This document shows positions 42,724 through 51,728 of a DNA stretch of 64,000 bases, piece after piece; position 1 is the first letter of the stretch, and every line of letters starts with the position of its first letter. This DNA comes from an uncultured Acetatifactor sp. (GTDB taxonomy: Bacteria; Bacillota; Clostridia; Lachnospirales; Lachnospiraceae): contig CAJTPH010000011.1 of NCBI GenBank assembly GCA_910578215.1, forward strand, positions 1,947 through 65,946, written 5' to 3'. The position numbers and the translations under genes were made by a program. A model generated the notes under the pieces. That model made no database searches. It saw nothing but the letters and a program-made list of their open reading frames with translations, and was not told the origin of the DNA.

Positions 42724-44301
42724 ATGGGATTTTATTTGAATCCGGGAAACAAGGGTTTCTGGGAATCTATACGCTCAAAAATATACGTGGACAAGACAAA
42801 TGTGATAGCCTGTACTAATATGCTTATTAATACAAAGGAAAAGTTTATCTGTGTCAGCAGACCCCGGCGCTTCGGCAAGTCCATGACTCTTGAAACGCTT
42901 GCGGCTTACTATAGCTGCGGATGTGATTCGGCAGCATTGTTTAAGGGGAAAAAAATAGAAAAGGACAGCACCTTCCAGGAGCACCTGAACCGATATGACG
43001 TTGTCTTTCTGAATATGCAGCAGTTTTTGAGCGAGGCTGCCCCGGGAAAGATCACAGACTATCTGGCGCAGGAGGTATTAAAGGACCTGCGGAAGGAATA
43101 CGGCGAAATCCTGAACGGGCATGATATAGGGCTCACGGCTGCATTGAGAGAGATTTATGTGGAAACGGGCAGACAGTTCATCTTCCTGATCGACGAGTGG
43201 GACTGTGTCATGCGTGAACGGCAGGAGGCGGAGGAACTGCAGAGGCATTACCTGGATTTCCTGCGCAATCTTTTAAAGGATCAGCCGTATGTGGCTCTTG
43301 CGTATATGACCGGCATTCTTCCCATCAAGAAGTATGGTTCTCATTCCGCGCTGAACATGTTCTTTGAATATTCCATGACGGACCAGAAGGAGCTGGAGGA
43401 GTATACCGGGTTCACAGAGGACGAGGTCAAAGAATTGTGCGCCCGGTTTGAAATGGACTTTCAGGAGACGGGCAGCTGGTATGACGGGTACAGGTTTAAG
43501 AAATTTCAGCATGTCTATAATCCGCGGTCCGTTGTGGAAGCCATGCACTGCCGTGATTTTGCGGGTTACTGGGCATCCACCGAGACCTATGAGGCGCTGA
43601 AGGTTTATATGGACATGGACTTTGACGGACTCCGGGCAGATATCGTACAGATGCTTGGCGGCGGGCGTGTCCGGTTAAATACGCGCAGCTTTCAAAATGA
43701 CATGCACACCTTCAAGACCAGGGACGACGTGCTGACCCTGCTGATTCATCTGGGATATCTTGCATATGATTCCGTGTCAAAGGAAACGTTTATCCCCAAT
43801 AAGGAGATTATGGGGGAATTTGAGACCGCCATGAGCGTAAGCGGCTGGACGGAGATCATGCGCGTTCTGCAGGCATCGGAAAGGCTTCTTGAGGATACCC
43901 TTGCCGGTGATGAGGAAAAGGTTGCGGAGGGGCTGGACAAGGCACATGCGGAGGTGGCCTCCATCCTGACCTATAACGACGAAAACAGTCTTGGCTGTGC
44001 CATCGGGCTGGCGTATTACAGTGCCAGAAAAGACTATCTGCTTATTCGGGAGTTTCCCGCCGGCAGGGGATTTGCGGACATTGTATTCCTGCCGCTGCCT
44101 TCCTCGTGCAAGCCTGCCCTTGTGATCGAATTGAAATATGACAGGACCGCGGACACCGCCATAAGGCAGATCAAGGAAAGAAAATATGCACAGGCACTGG
44201 AAGGCTACAGCGGCGATATCCTGCTCGTGGGGATAAACTATGACAGGGAAAACAGAAATAAGCCGCACAGCTGCGTGATTGAAAAGGCTGAAATCCAATA
44301 A
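42724..44301 (+). CDS. AAA-ATPase-like protein with C-terminal PD-(D/E)XK nuclease-like domain
   Basis: 525 residues from the ATG at 42724 (AAAGGA ribosome site). The N-terminus begins GFYLNPGN and has a variant Walker A in SRPRRFGKSMTLETL (about 45-59) and Walker B in FIFLIDEWD. The C-terminal part has FADIVFLPLP followed by LVIELKYD and a QIKERKYAQAL segment, the D...ExK...Q/Y pattern of PD-(D/E)XK_9 domains. This two-domain family is abundant in gut Clostridia and Bacteroidetes and of unknown role, suspected to be mobile or defence related. It has its own promoter and converges on manA with only 2 bp between stops. Confidence 0.85.
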   Translation: MGFYLNPGNKGFWESIRSKIYVDKTNVIACTNMLINTKEKFICVSRPRRFGKSMTLETLAAYYSCGCDSAALFKGKKIEKDSTFQEHLNRYDVVFLNMQQFLSEAAPGKITDYLAQEVLKDLRKEYGEILNGHDIGLTAALREIYVETGRQFIFLIDEWDCVMRERQEAEELQRHYLDFLRNLLKDQPYVALAYMTGILPIKKYGSHSALNMFFEYSMTDQKELEEYTGFTEDEVKELCARFEMDFQETGSWYDGYRFKKFQHVYNPRSVVEAMHCRDFAGYWASTETYEALKVYMDMDFDGLRADIVQMLGGGRVRLNTRSFQNDMHTFKTRDDVLTLLIHLGYLAYDSVSKETFIPNKEIMGEFETAMSVSGWTEIMRVLQASERLLEDTLAGDEEKVAEGLDKAHAEVASILTYNDENSLGCAIGLAYYSARKDYLLIREFPAGRGFADIVFLPLPSSCKPALVIELKYDRTADTAIRQIKERKYAQALEGYSGDILLVGINYDRENRNKPHSCVIEKAEIQ

Positions 44302-44303
44302 CC

Positions 44304-45332
44304 TCAACACCCTACCATAAGCAGCTGTGCCTTCCCGTACAGCTTCAGCGGAACCGAGCCTGCAGGCACAAAAATGCAGTCCCCCTTGATGAACTGCAGG
44401 CCTTCCGTTTCTCCTGCAAGGGTTCCTACGCCCTCCGTACACAAAAGTACCCGGAAGGAATCTGCCGCCGTCTGAAACGACGCGCCCTCGCGCCAGCGTT
44501 CCGTATTTAACAGCATTCTGTCCACCTGAAAATATTTGCAGCGGCACAGAAGCTCCGTTGCGTAACCCCTCTTGAATTTCAGCACGCGCATGGGCTGTCT
44601 GGGCTCCGAGCCGCCCCGCAGGTCAGCTACCTCCACCGCTTTTTCCACATGAAGCGGGCGGGGTCTTCCGTCTTTATCCAAACGATTGTAATCGTACAAA
44701 CGGTACGTCAGATTTGAGCTCTCCTGAATCTCCGCAATCAAGGCGCCCGCCCCGATTGCATGTACCTGTCCCGCAGGGATATAAAACATGTCGTCCTTCT
44801 GGATAGGCACCTTTTGCAGATATCTCTCCACCATACCCGTGCTCAGGCTCTCCAGCAGCTTCTTCCTGTCCATGCTGCGCCGAAACCCATATATAAGCTC
44901 CGCGCCCTTCTGCGCATCCAGAACATACCACATTTCGGATTTTCCCAGGGAGCCGTTTTCGTGCTCTCTGGCATAATCGTCATCGGGGTGTACCTGCACC
45001 GACAGATTTGACTTTGCATCGATAAATTTTATTAATATGGGGATATCCCCGTTTGTCACCGCATGTTTTTGTCCCATATATGCAGGATTTTCCTTTAATA
45101 CGTCCCGCAGCGTCCGGCCCTGGTATTCCCCCGAAGCAACCAGGCTGAGCCCGTCAGGGTGCGTGGAACACTCCCAGGTCTCCGCCAGCGGCGACATATC
45201 GATATTTTTGGAAAAATCATCCTTCAGCCGGGTTCCGCCCCACAGATAATCCTTGCCCGCAGGCTTTAACAAAAACGGGCTGCTGCCTCCGGCAGTACGG
45301 TCAATTCTCCAATTGGAATTTCTGTTTGTCAT
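44304..45332 (-). CDS. manA: Mannose-6-phosphate isomerase, class I
   Basis: 342 residues, cupin fold. Family blocks are LLKPAGKDYLWGGTRLKDDF, LAETWECSTHPDG, and VQVHPDDDYAREHENGSLGKSE of which VQVHPDDDYA carries zinc ligands, then PAGQVHAIGAG. It converts fructose-6-phosphate to mannose-6-phosphate, feeding GDP-mannose and so Gmd. It overlaps manC by 32 bp and is the last gene of the GDP-rhamnose operon. Confidence 0.92.
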   Translation of the reverse strand: MTNRNSNWRIDRTAGGSSPFLLKPAGKDYLWGGTRLKDDFSKNIDMSPLAETWECSTHPDGLSLVASGEYQGRTLRDVLKENPAYMGQKHAVTNGDIPILIKFIDAKSNLSVQVHPDDDYAREHENGSLGKSEMWYVLDAQKGAELIYGFRRSMDRKKLLESLSTGMVERYLQKVPIQKDDMFYIPAGQVHAIGAGALIAEIQESSNLTYRLYDYNRLDKDGRPRPLHVEKAVEVADLRGGSEPRQPMRVLKFKRGYATELLCRCKYFQVDRMLLNTERWREGASFQTAADSFRVLLCTEGVGTLAGETEGLQFIKGDCIFVPAGSVPLKLYGKAQLLMVGC

Positions 45333-46617
45333 GGACGCTAATCTCCTTGCCCAGTTGGACCTCGATGACCTGAAGGGTTGTGTCTGCTATGATGGTATGG
45401 CGGCACCCCGCCTGCATGGTGACAACATCCCCCGGGCTGACCGGCTGTTCCATGCCGTCGATCAGCACCGTTCCGGTTCCTGCGATTACATTCCATATCT
45501 CATCCCTGTGCTGGTGGCTGTGGTAATTCATCCTGTGTCCCGGCTTCAGAGTCACCTTGATCGTCATGCTGTATTCCTCCACATCCAGCACATGAAAGCT
45601 CCCCCAGGATTTCTCCGCAAACATGACCTGCTGCCCCATTTGGTCCACAAAAGGCTTAATCTGGCTGGACTGCTCCTTATCGGAAACAAGGATACCCTCC
45701 GGGCTTGCAGAGACCACCACATCCTTCATCCCCATACACAAAATGGGGATGTCCAGCTCATTAACAACATGGGTATTCTCACAGGTTTCATTCAGGACCG
45801 CATTTCCCACTGCCGTCTCATTCATTACCTCGGTCAGCGTATTCCAGGTCCCCAGGTCCTTCCAGCCCCCGGAATACCGCATCATTTGAATCCGCGGCTC
45901 ATTCTCTGCAACCGCATAATCAAAGCTGATCTTTTCCAGGGTGTCATATTTGGCAAACAGGTCGTCATAGCTTTCAAAATCGATGAGCTCATGTGCCTTT
46001 TGGAGCACATAGTTTATTTTATATGCAAAAACGCCTCCGTTCCAAAGCGCACCCTGGGCTATATAGGTTTTGGCTGTCTCCGTATCCGGTTTTTCCTTAA
46101 AGGAGCTTACCGGGCTTACATCAGCTTTTTTCTCCGGAATAATATATCCGTACTTTTCGCTGGGATATGCAGGCGCTATCCCCATCAGCACAAGGTTTGC
46201 CTCTCCCTTTGCCGCCTGCCCGCCGAGCAGCTTCAGCGTCTCAAAATAGGAGTCATCCACATAAGGGTCCACAGGGCACACCACCACCGGCTCCTCCCCT
46301 GAGATTCCCATTATGTCATGCAGATATGCCGTCGCCAGCACAATTGCCGGAAAGGTATCCCTGCGGCATGGCTCCACGCTGATTCCCACATTATCCCCAA
46401 GCTGATTGTGTATCAGGGACACCTGGGATTTGGATGTTGCAATGATGACATTTGCCTCCTTGTCCACCTTGCGTATCTGCCGGTACACCCTCTGGACCAT
46501 GGATTCCAGTCCGCCGTCCTCCCTTTTGAATATTTTGATAAACTGTTTGGAGCGGATGTCGTTGGACAACGGCCACAGTCGCTTGCCGCTTCCGCCCGAG
46601 AGTAAAATGATGTTCAT
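45301..46617 (-). CDS. manC: Mannose-1-phosphate guanylyltransferase with C-terminal cupin domain
   Basis: 438 residues. The pyrophosphorylase signature LLSGGSGKRLWPLSND is at the N-terminus, SFKEKPDTE near 170, and WNGGVFAY near 190. A cupin domain (about 330-430) has MNYHSHQHRDEIWNV and a terminal QLGKEI. This is the type II, ManC-like layout, although the separate manA suggests the cupin part may not supply all isomerase activity. It makes GDP-mannose for Gmd. GGAGGA ribosome site. Confidence 0.92.
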   Translation of the reverse strand: MNIILLSGGSGKRLWPLSNDIRSKQFIKIFKREDGGLESMVQRVYRQIRKVDKEANVIIATSKSQVSLIHNQLGDNVGISVEPCRRDTFPAIVLATAYLHDIMGISGEEPVVVCPVDPYVDDSYFETLKLLGGQAAKGEANLVLMGIAPAYPSEKYGYIIPEKKADVSPVSSFKEKPDTETAKTYIAQGALWNGGVFAYKINYVLQKAHELIDFESYDDLFAKYDTLEKISFDYAVAENEPRIQMMRYSGGWKDLGTWNTLTEVMNETAVGNAVLNETCENTHVVNELDIPILCMGMKDVVVSASPEGILVSDKEQSSQIKPFVDQMGQQVMFAEKSWGSFHVLDVEEYSMTIKVTLKPGHRMNYHSHQHRDEIWNVIAGTGTVLIDGMEQPVSPGDVVTMQAGCRHTIIADTTLQVIEVQLGKEISVHDKQKFQLEN

Positions 46618-46699
46618 AGTCTTCCTCCGGTTTCTGTGTAATCATATAATTAAGCTGCCTGAAAAGTCTTTATAATTTAGCTGAGTGTCTTCCCATAAC

Positions 46700-47773
46700 T
46701 CATTGTTCATTAAGCAGTAAGTCAAGTCTGCAAAGGAGTCTGTTTATTCCAATGTAATAAAACAGCTTTCTTCTTGCATAATCCATTACAAATGTGCCAA
46801 GGACAAAAACGATTGCGCACAGTGTCAGCGATATCACAATTTTTAGCACCGACGAAACGGGAGATACCTCAAAAATCGAATGGAGAAAGCTGTCATACAC
46901 AAACCGTGGATTATTTAGAACGAAAACGGCAAATGCGCCTTCCCCCATGCCCTTTGCCATCCGTTTAAGCTTTTCGGATTTTATAGCCAGCTTTGAAAAC
47001 AGCAGCAAATAGCTGACTGCGGTTATAAACATAAAGGGAGAGATATACTCAACGGTATTAATAAAAACCTTCGATAAAATTATATCGCTCCGCAATATGC
47101 CGGAGTTCATTTTTAAGCAGTAGGATAATATACAGCAGCTCAAAATGATAAATATTTTTGCATTGGATGAGACTTTTGGAAATAAGTCGATTTTTTTTAT
47201 AATACCCCCCCCAATACATAAAATTAACAGCCAAACAAAGGAATAGCCACTTGCAGTGTTGAAATTTCCGGTGCATGTTTCCATAATGGTAAATATCAAT
47301 ATAATACCTGCCAATATAACCTTGGAATGTCTGTCAGAAATTATCCTTAAGCCATTCATTATAATTGGAATAAACAAGTATAAGCCCAAATATGCTGTAA
47401 AGTACCAATATGCGTTGGACAGGATAGGGCAAAAACTGAGGCGTAATTCATTCTCCTGTATGCTGAGTCCAAATATTTTCTTGATTGAGATATTCAGGGC
47501 TCCATAAAAAACTATCTCCAGCCAAAGGAGTATTATGTTTCCCAGCTTCAATTTTGAAACACCGTCTCTGTATGATAGATAGCCTGTAATCAGCGCAAAA
47601 CAGTCAACTGCGCAAAACGCCAGAGTTTCCAGAAACCATGCTGCATAATATTGCTGACCGCCTGTAATTGCCGGGTCCAGAAGCCCCCAACGCCCAAGAG
47701 CATGCAATATTACAACATAAAACATGCATATTGCTTTTAGGATATCTATTCCGTAATTTCTATTCTCAAACAT
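46700..47773 (-). CDS. Acyltransferase-3 family membrane O-acyltransferase
   Basis: 357 residues with about 10 helices. The N-terminus YGIDILKAICMFYVVILHALG has the DxLKxI...H pattern of the OafA/WecH family, with the catalytic histidine near residue 25. It probably O-acetylates (or otherwise acylates) a sugar of the polymer. A G8 tract at 47212-47205 encodes the three glycines of LCIGGGIIKK near residue 188 and is in frame, so the captured gene is full length. The ribosome site is weak. Confidence 0.82.
   Translation of the reverse strand: MFENRNYGIDILKAICMFYVVILHALGRWGLLDPAITGGQQYYAAWFLETLAFCAVDCFALITGYLSYRDGVSKLKLGNIILLWLEIVFYGALNISIKKIFGLSIQENELRLSFCPILSNAYWYFTAYLGLYLFIPIIMNGLRIISDRHSKVILAGIILIFTIMETCTGNFNTASGYSFVWLLILCIGGGIIKKIDLFPKVSSNAKIFIILSCCILSYCLKMNSGILRSDIILSKVFINTVEYISPFMFITAVSYLLLFSKLAIKSEKLKRMAKGMGEGAFAVFVLNNPRFVYDSFLHSIFEVSPVSSVLKIVISLTLCAIVFVLGTFVMDYARRKLFYYIGINRLLCRLDLLLNEQ
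47205..47212 (-). repeat. G8 tract inside the first acyltransferase gene
   Basis: Eight C on the plus strand, mid-gene and in frame. A slip by one base would truncate the protein near its middle. Confidence 0.9.
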
Positions 47774-47830
47774 CTTTTTTATCCGAATAGTCGCTTATTT
47801 TATCGCTTTGTAAATTTTAAAAACTTCTGC

Positions 47831-48868
47831 TTACATAAACTGAATACATATGTTCCGCCAAAAACACATACTGCCAATAAAAGCATGGCAATACTCTTTT
47901 GATACAAAGTATTTACCCCCCCCCCCCAAAAAATTTTCAAATTTCTGCACTGCCGCTAACACCAGCGGATGATAAATATATATATCAGAGCTGTTTTCTC
48001 TGCCTATTTTGGCAAGCCGGCATTTTCTGCCGCAGATCCTCTCCGAAAATAGTTTTAAAAACATCCAGACAAGAAACGGGGTTATTATCAGGCAATCGCC
48101 ATAATTTGATATTTGGTAATTAATAATAAGTTCATTTTCAATGATGCCTGCACATAATAAGAGCAACACTGCCCAAACGGAAGTTTTTGACCCGCCGTTT
48201 TCATTTTTTCTGCATTGTCTGTATAAGATACCGATTAAGTAAAAAGGCAAACCGTCAAACAGCCAATTTCTAGAAAAAAATGTATCTAATTCAAAACCCA
48301 GAATTAATTTGGAATAAGTTCCCAAAATACAATTACAGGTCAATAAAACTGTAATAACAGCAAAAAGCAGTTTATTATTTAAAATAATTGTACGATTATA
48401 TTTCCAAACAATATTCACAATTGCAAAAACATATAATAAAGCCAGTAAATACCACAGATGATTATATGCAAAGCCTGGTACATTAAAAATAATCAGTTTA
48501 ATTAAATACTGCAGACATTCTTTTATTCCGATGCCATCAGGCAGACCATCGTTGCGAAGAAAAATCCTTGCTCCGTTATAAATGCTGTAAACAACAATGC
48601 CTTCAAAAAAGAGCATTATTATTTTTTTTACATATACCTTTTCTTTTGCCCCATTTTTTATATCCGAAAAAAAGTATCCTGATATGCAAAAGAAAATCGG
48701 AACACCTGTCAATTCTATAAAACGTAAATGAGAGCCTGCGTCTGATTGATAGGAGCAATGTAAAAATATAACCAAAGCCGCGGCAATTGTCTTTAAAGCG
48801 TCCAATCCATCTATTCTGTTTTTTTCTGCCGTATACATAACTTCCTTCATTTGTTTAATATCTTCCAC
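47831..48868 (-). CDS. Acyltransferase-3 family protein, C-terminus shifted by a G12 tract
   Basis: 345 residues as it stands. The start is uncertain (GTG at 48868, ATG at 48850 or 48838). NRIDGLDALKTIAAALVIFLH has the catalytic histidine of the OafA-like family. About 9 helices precede a G12 tract near residue 309. After the tract the present frame gives a cysteine- and phenylalanine-rich tail unlike the family. With 11 G the frame instead reads a membrane helix (SIAMLLLAVCVFGGTYVFSL) and a basic end, stopping at 47800, just as family members end. I therefore think the captured state is shifted. Confidence 0.8.
   Translation of the reverse strand: MEDIKQMKEVMYTAEKNRIDGLDALKTIAAALVIFLHCSYQSDAGSHLRFIELTGVPIFFCISGYFFSDIKNGAKEKVYVKKIIMLFFEGIVVYSIYNGARIFLRNDGLPDGIGIKECLQYLIKLIIFNVPGFAYNHLWYLLALLYVFAIVNIVWKYNRTIILNNKLLFAVITVLLTCNCILGTYSKLILGFELDTFFSRNWLFDGLPFYLIGILYRQCRKNENGGSKTSVWAVLLLLCAGIIENELIINYQISNYGDCLIITPFLVWMFLKLFSERICGRKCRLAKIGRENSSDIYIYHPLVLAAVQKFENFLGGGGKYFVSKEYCHAFIGSMCFWRNICIQFM
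47916..47927 (-). repeat. G12 tract in the second acyltransferase gene
   Basis: Twelve C on the plus strand, the longest in the window, followed on the coding strand by TAAATAC. Frames: 12 G gives the tail present here; 11 G gives a family-like final helix; 10 or 13 G gives GGG TAA and an immediate stop. Confidence 0.92.
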
Positions 48869-48917
48869 ACCAACGATACATTTTCCTGCCAGGCAAATTA
48901 ACTGTTATTTTTGTATT

Positions 48918-49643
48918 CTATAGGTTCAGAAAAATCTGCAGCTCCTCAGGAGTTCCAAGTACATGAACCTTATTTTCATCGATTATGTTCATGGTCACAG
49001 TAAGACCCTTCTCAATCATAAGATTATAAAGAGGCGCTATATACTTCTCGTTTTTCACCAATCCGCTGTCATTCTTATAAAATTCTTCATATAGGGTACT
49101 ATAAAGTTTTGCTGAAGAAAAATAATATGCCCCCAGCGTGCAGTTATCGGAAATACGAATCTTTTCGCTGACCTGGGTCACTTTACCGTTCTTGTCTGTC
49201 TTTACAAAGCTCCAATGATTTCCGTCCGCATGAAAGCAGGGAATATGCCCGTCGCCTGAAATATCGGAGTGCTTCATTTGACCAGGCTCCACATATGTGT
49301 CAATGTTATAGACCAAAATCGCGTCATTCTCATTGCAGTAAGGAATAGCATACATACATGTCGTAGCCTGTCCGTCTGTTAAATGATCTAGCTCAATTAT
49401 ATCGATATTTTCCATATTATATTTTTTCATGGTATTTTTGATAAAGCTCTCGGTATCATCACCCTTTCTTACCACAAAGATATATTTGGAAACATACTCG
49501 TTATAACCAACGAGACTGTCCATAGACCACTCAAAAAGTGATTTTCCTTTTGCTTCAATCATATATTTAGGGCAGTTGTATCCAGCCTTTCTAAAACGGG
49601 ACCCCATGCCTGCCATTGTAATGATTATTGTTAAATTCCTCAT
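48918..49643 (-). CDS. Sugar/headgroup nucleotidyltransferase
   Basis: 241 residues. IIITMAGMGSRFRKAGYNCPKYM at the N-terminus is a variant of the GxGxR pyrophosphorylase loop followed by the PK motif. VYNIDTYVEPG (about 104-114) is the metal-binding segment. It is shorter than hexose-1-phosphate enzymes and resembles cytidylyltransferase-like proteins of capsule modification loci. The start overlaps the HAD gene's stop (TAATG). It probably activates a phosphorylated small group made by its two neighbours. Confidence 0.75.
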   Translation of the reverse strand: MRNLTIIITMAGMGSRFRKAGYNCPKYMIEAKGKSLFEWSMDSLVGYNEYVSKYIFVVRKGDDTESFIKNTMKKYNMENIDIIELDHLTDGQATTCMYAIPYCNENDAILVYNIDTYVEPGQMKHSDISGDGHIPCFHADGNHWSFVKTDKNGKVTQVSEKIRISDNCTLGAYYFSSAKLYSTLYEEFYKNDSGLVKNEKYIAPLYNLMIEKGLTVTMNIIDENKVHVLGTPEELQIFLNL

Positions 49644-50041
49644 TATTCTAAACGCTCCTTTGACTTATTACAGATGCCGTCAAGTTCTTCAACAGAACAA
49701 TTCAGAAATTCATCGGGTCTGACAGTTCGGTCATCCACATAAAAGCCCTTGTGACCCGGCCATGGTTTACCGTACACTATTTCATCGTAAGGAATATTCC
49801 ATTTGTCCAACCACGAGGCTAAAATTGGGGCGGTTATTTTATTAATTAATCCCAGGTTTCCGTTATATGAATTCATGTTTCTTGAGGTAAAAAGAATGAT
49901 TTTTGCTCCGTTGTCATGATAATATCTTAATCTCTCGACCATATTGGTATATGGCACTAAGTCTTCATATTTTTCATCCTTTTTCTTTATTGGGCACAGC
50001 GTTCCGTCTATATCAAACACAAACGAATAATCTTTAAACAT
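49643..50041 (-). CDS. Small HAD-superfamily phosphatase
   Basis: 132 residues. Motif I is FVFDIDGTLCP (nucleophile Asp about 10), motif II is ILFTSRN near residue 47, and GFYVDDRTVRP is motif IV. It lacks a large cap domain. Such short HAD proteins in capsule loci act on sugar or headgroup phosphates. It is overlapped by stop/start junctions on both sides, so the three genes from 48918 to 51682 form a tight unit. Confidence 0.8.
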   Translation of the reverse strand: MFKDYSFVFDIDGTLCPIKKKDEKYEDLVPYTNMVERLRYYHDNGAKIILFTSRNMNSYNGNLGLINKITAPILASWLDKWNIPYDEIVYGKPWPGHKGFYVDDRTVRPDEFLNCSVEELDGICNKSKERLE

Positions 50042-51682
50042 TCAGCATTCCTCCGTAATATCTGCTACTCTGTTCAATATTTCCAGCCCTGTTCCAAGCA
50101 TCGCCAGCTGGTGCTCAAAGCTTTCGCCATGAAGCGGAATCATGCTTAAAAATAACAGCGCTTCTATCAATTCAATTTTTTTCAGGTCTTTTCCTATCTC
50201 AGCTTTAAAGACTTTCGTAAATACCTCATATAGATCGAACTCTCTGTCCTTGTCCTGAATATCATATTCAATGGCTGCATTTTCCACATCATACGTAATA
50301 TTAAATAAATCCTTAATTATAAAATCATATTTGCCGTCTACGCTGTGGAATAATTTTGCCAGCTCATATCTTGAGTCACCGTAAATATCATAAAAACCAA
50401 ACCTTCCTCTGGGGTCTATTACCTTGACAAAGGAGAGGCTGTTATTTATCATCATGTTTGCAAAGCAGAGATCACCATGAATAATATTAAATTCTTTTAC
50501 ATCGTAAAGCATCTTGGGAATCAGATCCTTCAATTTTTCACAAACATCTGTGAGATTTTTATAGCATACGCCGTTTACCGTTATCTTTTTAACAAAAAAG
50601 CTTTTAAACCCACATTCTTTTTTCAGTTTATCCAGCCTTTGAAGCGTTTTTTCCAGATACATGCTTTCGAGAGAAGTCTTAATATTTTCGTCGGTAACTC
50701 TATATCTCTTAAAATCTTCAATTATGAATTTAATTCTCTCAAACACCATTTCCCACTGATGTACGTCCAGGTCTCCATTCAGAAACAGCTCGTGAACAGT
50801 ATGATATGCATAATACTCCATGCTTACCATGGGATTCATATAATCTGTTGAGTATTTAAAGATTCTTGGGCGGACATATTCTATATCCGACGGCAGTTTT
50901 AGGTACCACCTTATTTCGTCTATAAATTTGTCTTTATTATCGCTGGATTTGGTCAGTATTCCCCTGAGCTTGTCAATTTTTATGTGGTTAAATTCCCTTG
51001 CCTTTACCTCCAGCTTTGAATTGTAATATTTATCTGCATGACCAATGTCAAACCAATTATTTGTCTTAACAGCGTTCAGAGGATGAATTCTGCTATATAA
51101 CATCAACGCCTGATAAAATGAGCTGACATTTACATTTTTATATGCGAAAGCCTCCTCCATGCATTTTTTTAATGCAGCCGAGTCCGAAATATAAAACACC
51201 CCTACAAATAATTTTTCTTTATGAAAGCTGTTAGACCAGGATTTTTTATCATGTATGAAATCTATTATACCGTCAGCAATATTAAAGTAGGTCCATTTGT
51301 CAGAAACATAGTCTTCCGAATAATAAAAGCAATCAGGCTGATTTTGGTATATATTATCCATAACGATGGTATCACCAAAATTAATGATTAGCTGCTGCGC
51401 TTCGTCAGTCAAGCCATAGTAAACGGTATGTGCCAGATCTCCCAGTTCCGGTATATCAATAACCATAAGCTTTTGACTGCTATATTTATTTAACCTCTTG
51501 TGTACTTTTTCAGCCTTTTCATAGCAAAACACATCAATTTCACCGCAGACCGGCTCATATTGTTCCAATAAGAAATCAAATACGATTTTATTGTTTACAG
51601 GATAGATAACCGGCGGAAGCTTGCCTATTGTCTGCAGATCTTCATTTACTATTTTGGCTGATGGTATGAGTAATTTAATCAT
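50042..51682 (-). CDS. Fusion of a nucleotidyltransferase-like domain with an APH/choline-kinase-like domain
   Basis: 546 residues. The N-terminal 220 or so have a nucleotidyltransferase-like layout (LLIPSAKIVNEDL, IINFGDTIVMDN) but lack the glycine-rich GxGxR loop, so it may be inactive as such. The C-terminal half (about 250-520) is a small-molecule kinase: FNIIHGDLCFANMMIN is the HGDxxxxN catalytic loop and VKVIDPRGRFG supplies the metal-binding aspartate. Similar kinase-transferase pairs (LicA/LicC) activate choline. The substrate here is unknown; with HAD and nucleotidyltransferase neighbours it suggests a phosphoryl headgroup pathway. Confidence 0.75.
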   Translation of the reverse strand: MIKLLIPSAKIVNEDLQTIGKLPPVIYPVNNKIVFDFLLEQYEPVCGEIDVFCYEKAEKVHKRLNKYSSQKLMVIDIPELGDLAHTVYYGLTDEAQQLIINFGDTIVMDNIYQNQPDCFYYSEDYVSDKWTYFNIADGIIDFIHDKKSWSNSFHKEKLFVGVFYISDSAALKKCMEEAFAYKNVNVSSFYQALMLYSRIHPLNAVKTNNWFDIGHADKYYNSKLEVKAREFNHIKIDKLRGILTKSSDNKDKFIDEIRWYLKLPSDIEYVRPRIFKYSTDYMNPMVSMEYYAYHTVHELFLNGDLDVHQWEMVFERIKFIIEDFKRYRVTDENIKTSLESMYLEKTLQRLDKLKKECGFKSFFVKKITVNGVCYKNLTDVCEKLKDLIPKMLYDVKEFNIIHGDLCFANMMINNSLSFVKVIDPRGRFGFYDIYGDSRYELAKLFHSVDGKYDFIIKDLFNITYDVENAAIEYDIQDKDREFDLYEVFTKVFKAEIGKDLKKIELIEALLFLSMIPLHGESFEHQLAMLGTGLEILNRVADITEEC

Positions 51683-51728
51683 AATATTATCAAAGTCCTT
51701 TGCCTGGAATTATTAGCTGCGCTCCAAA

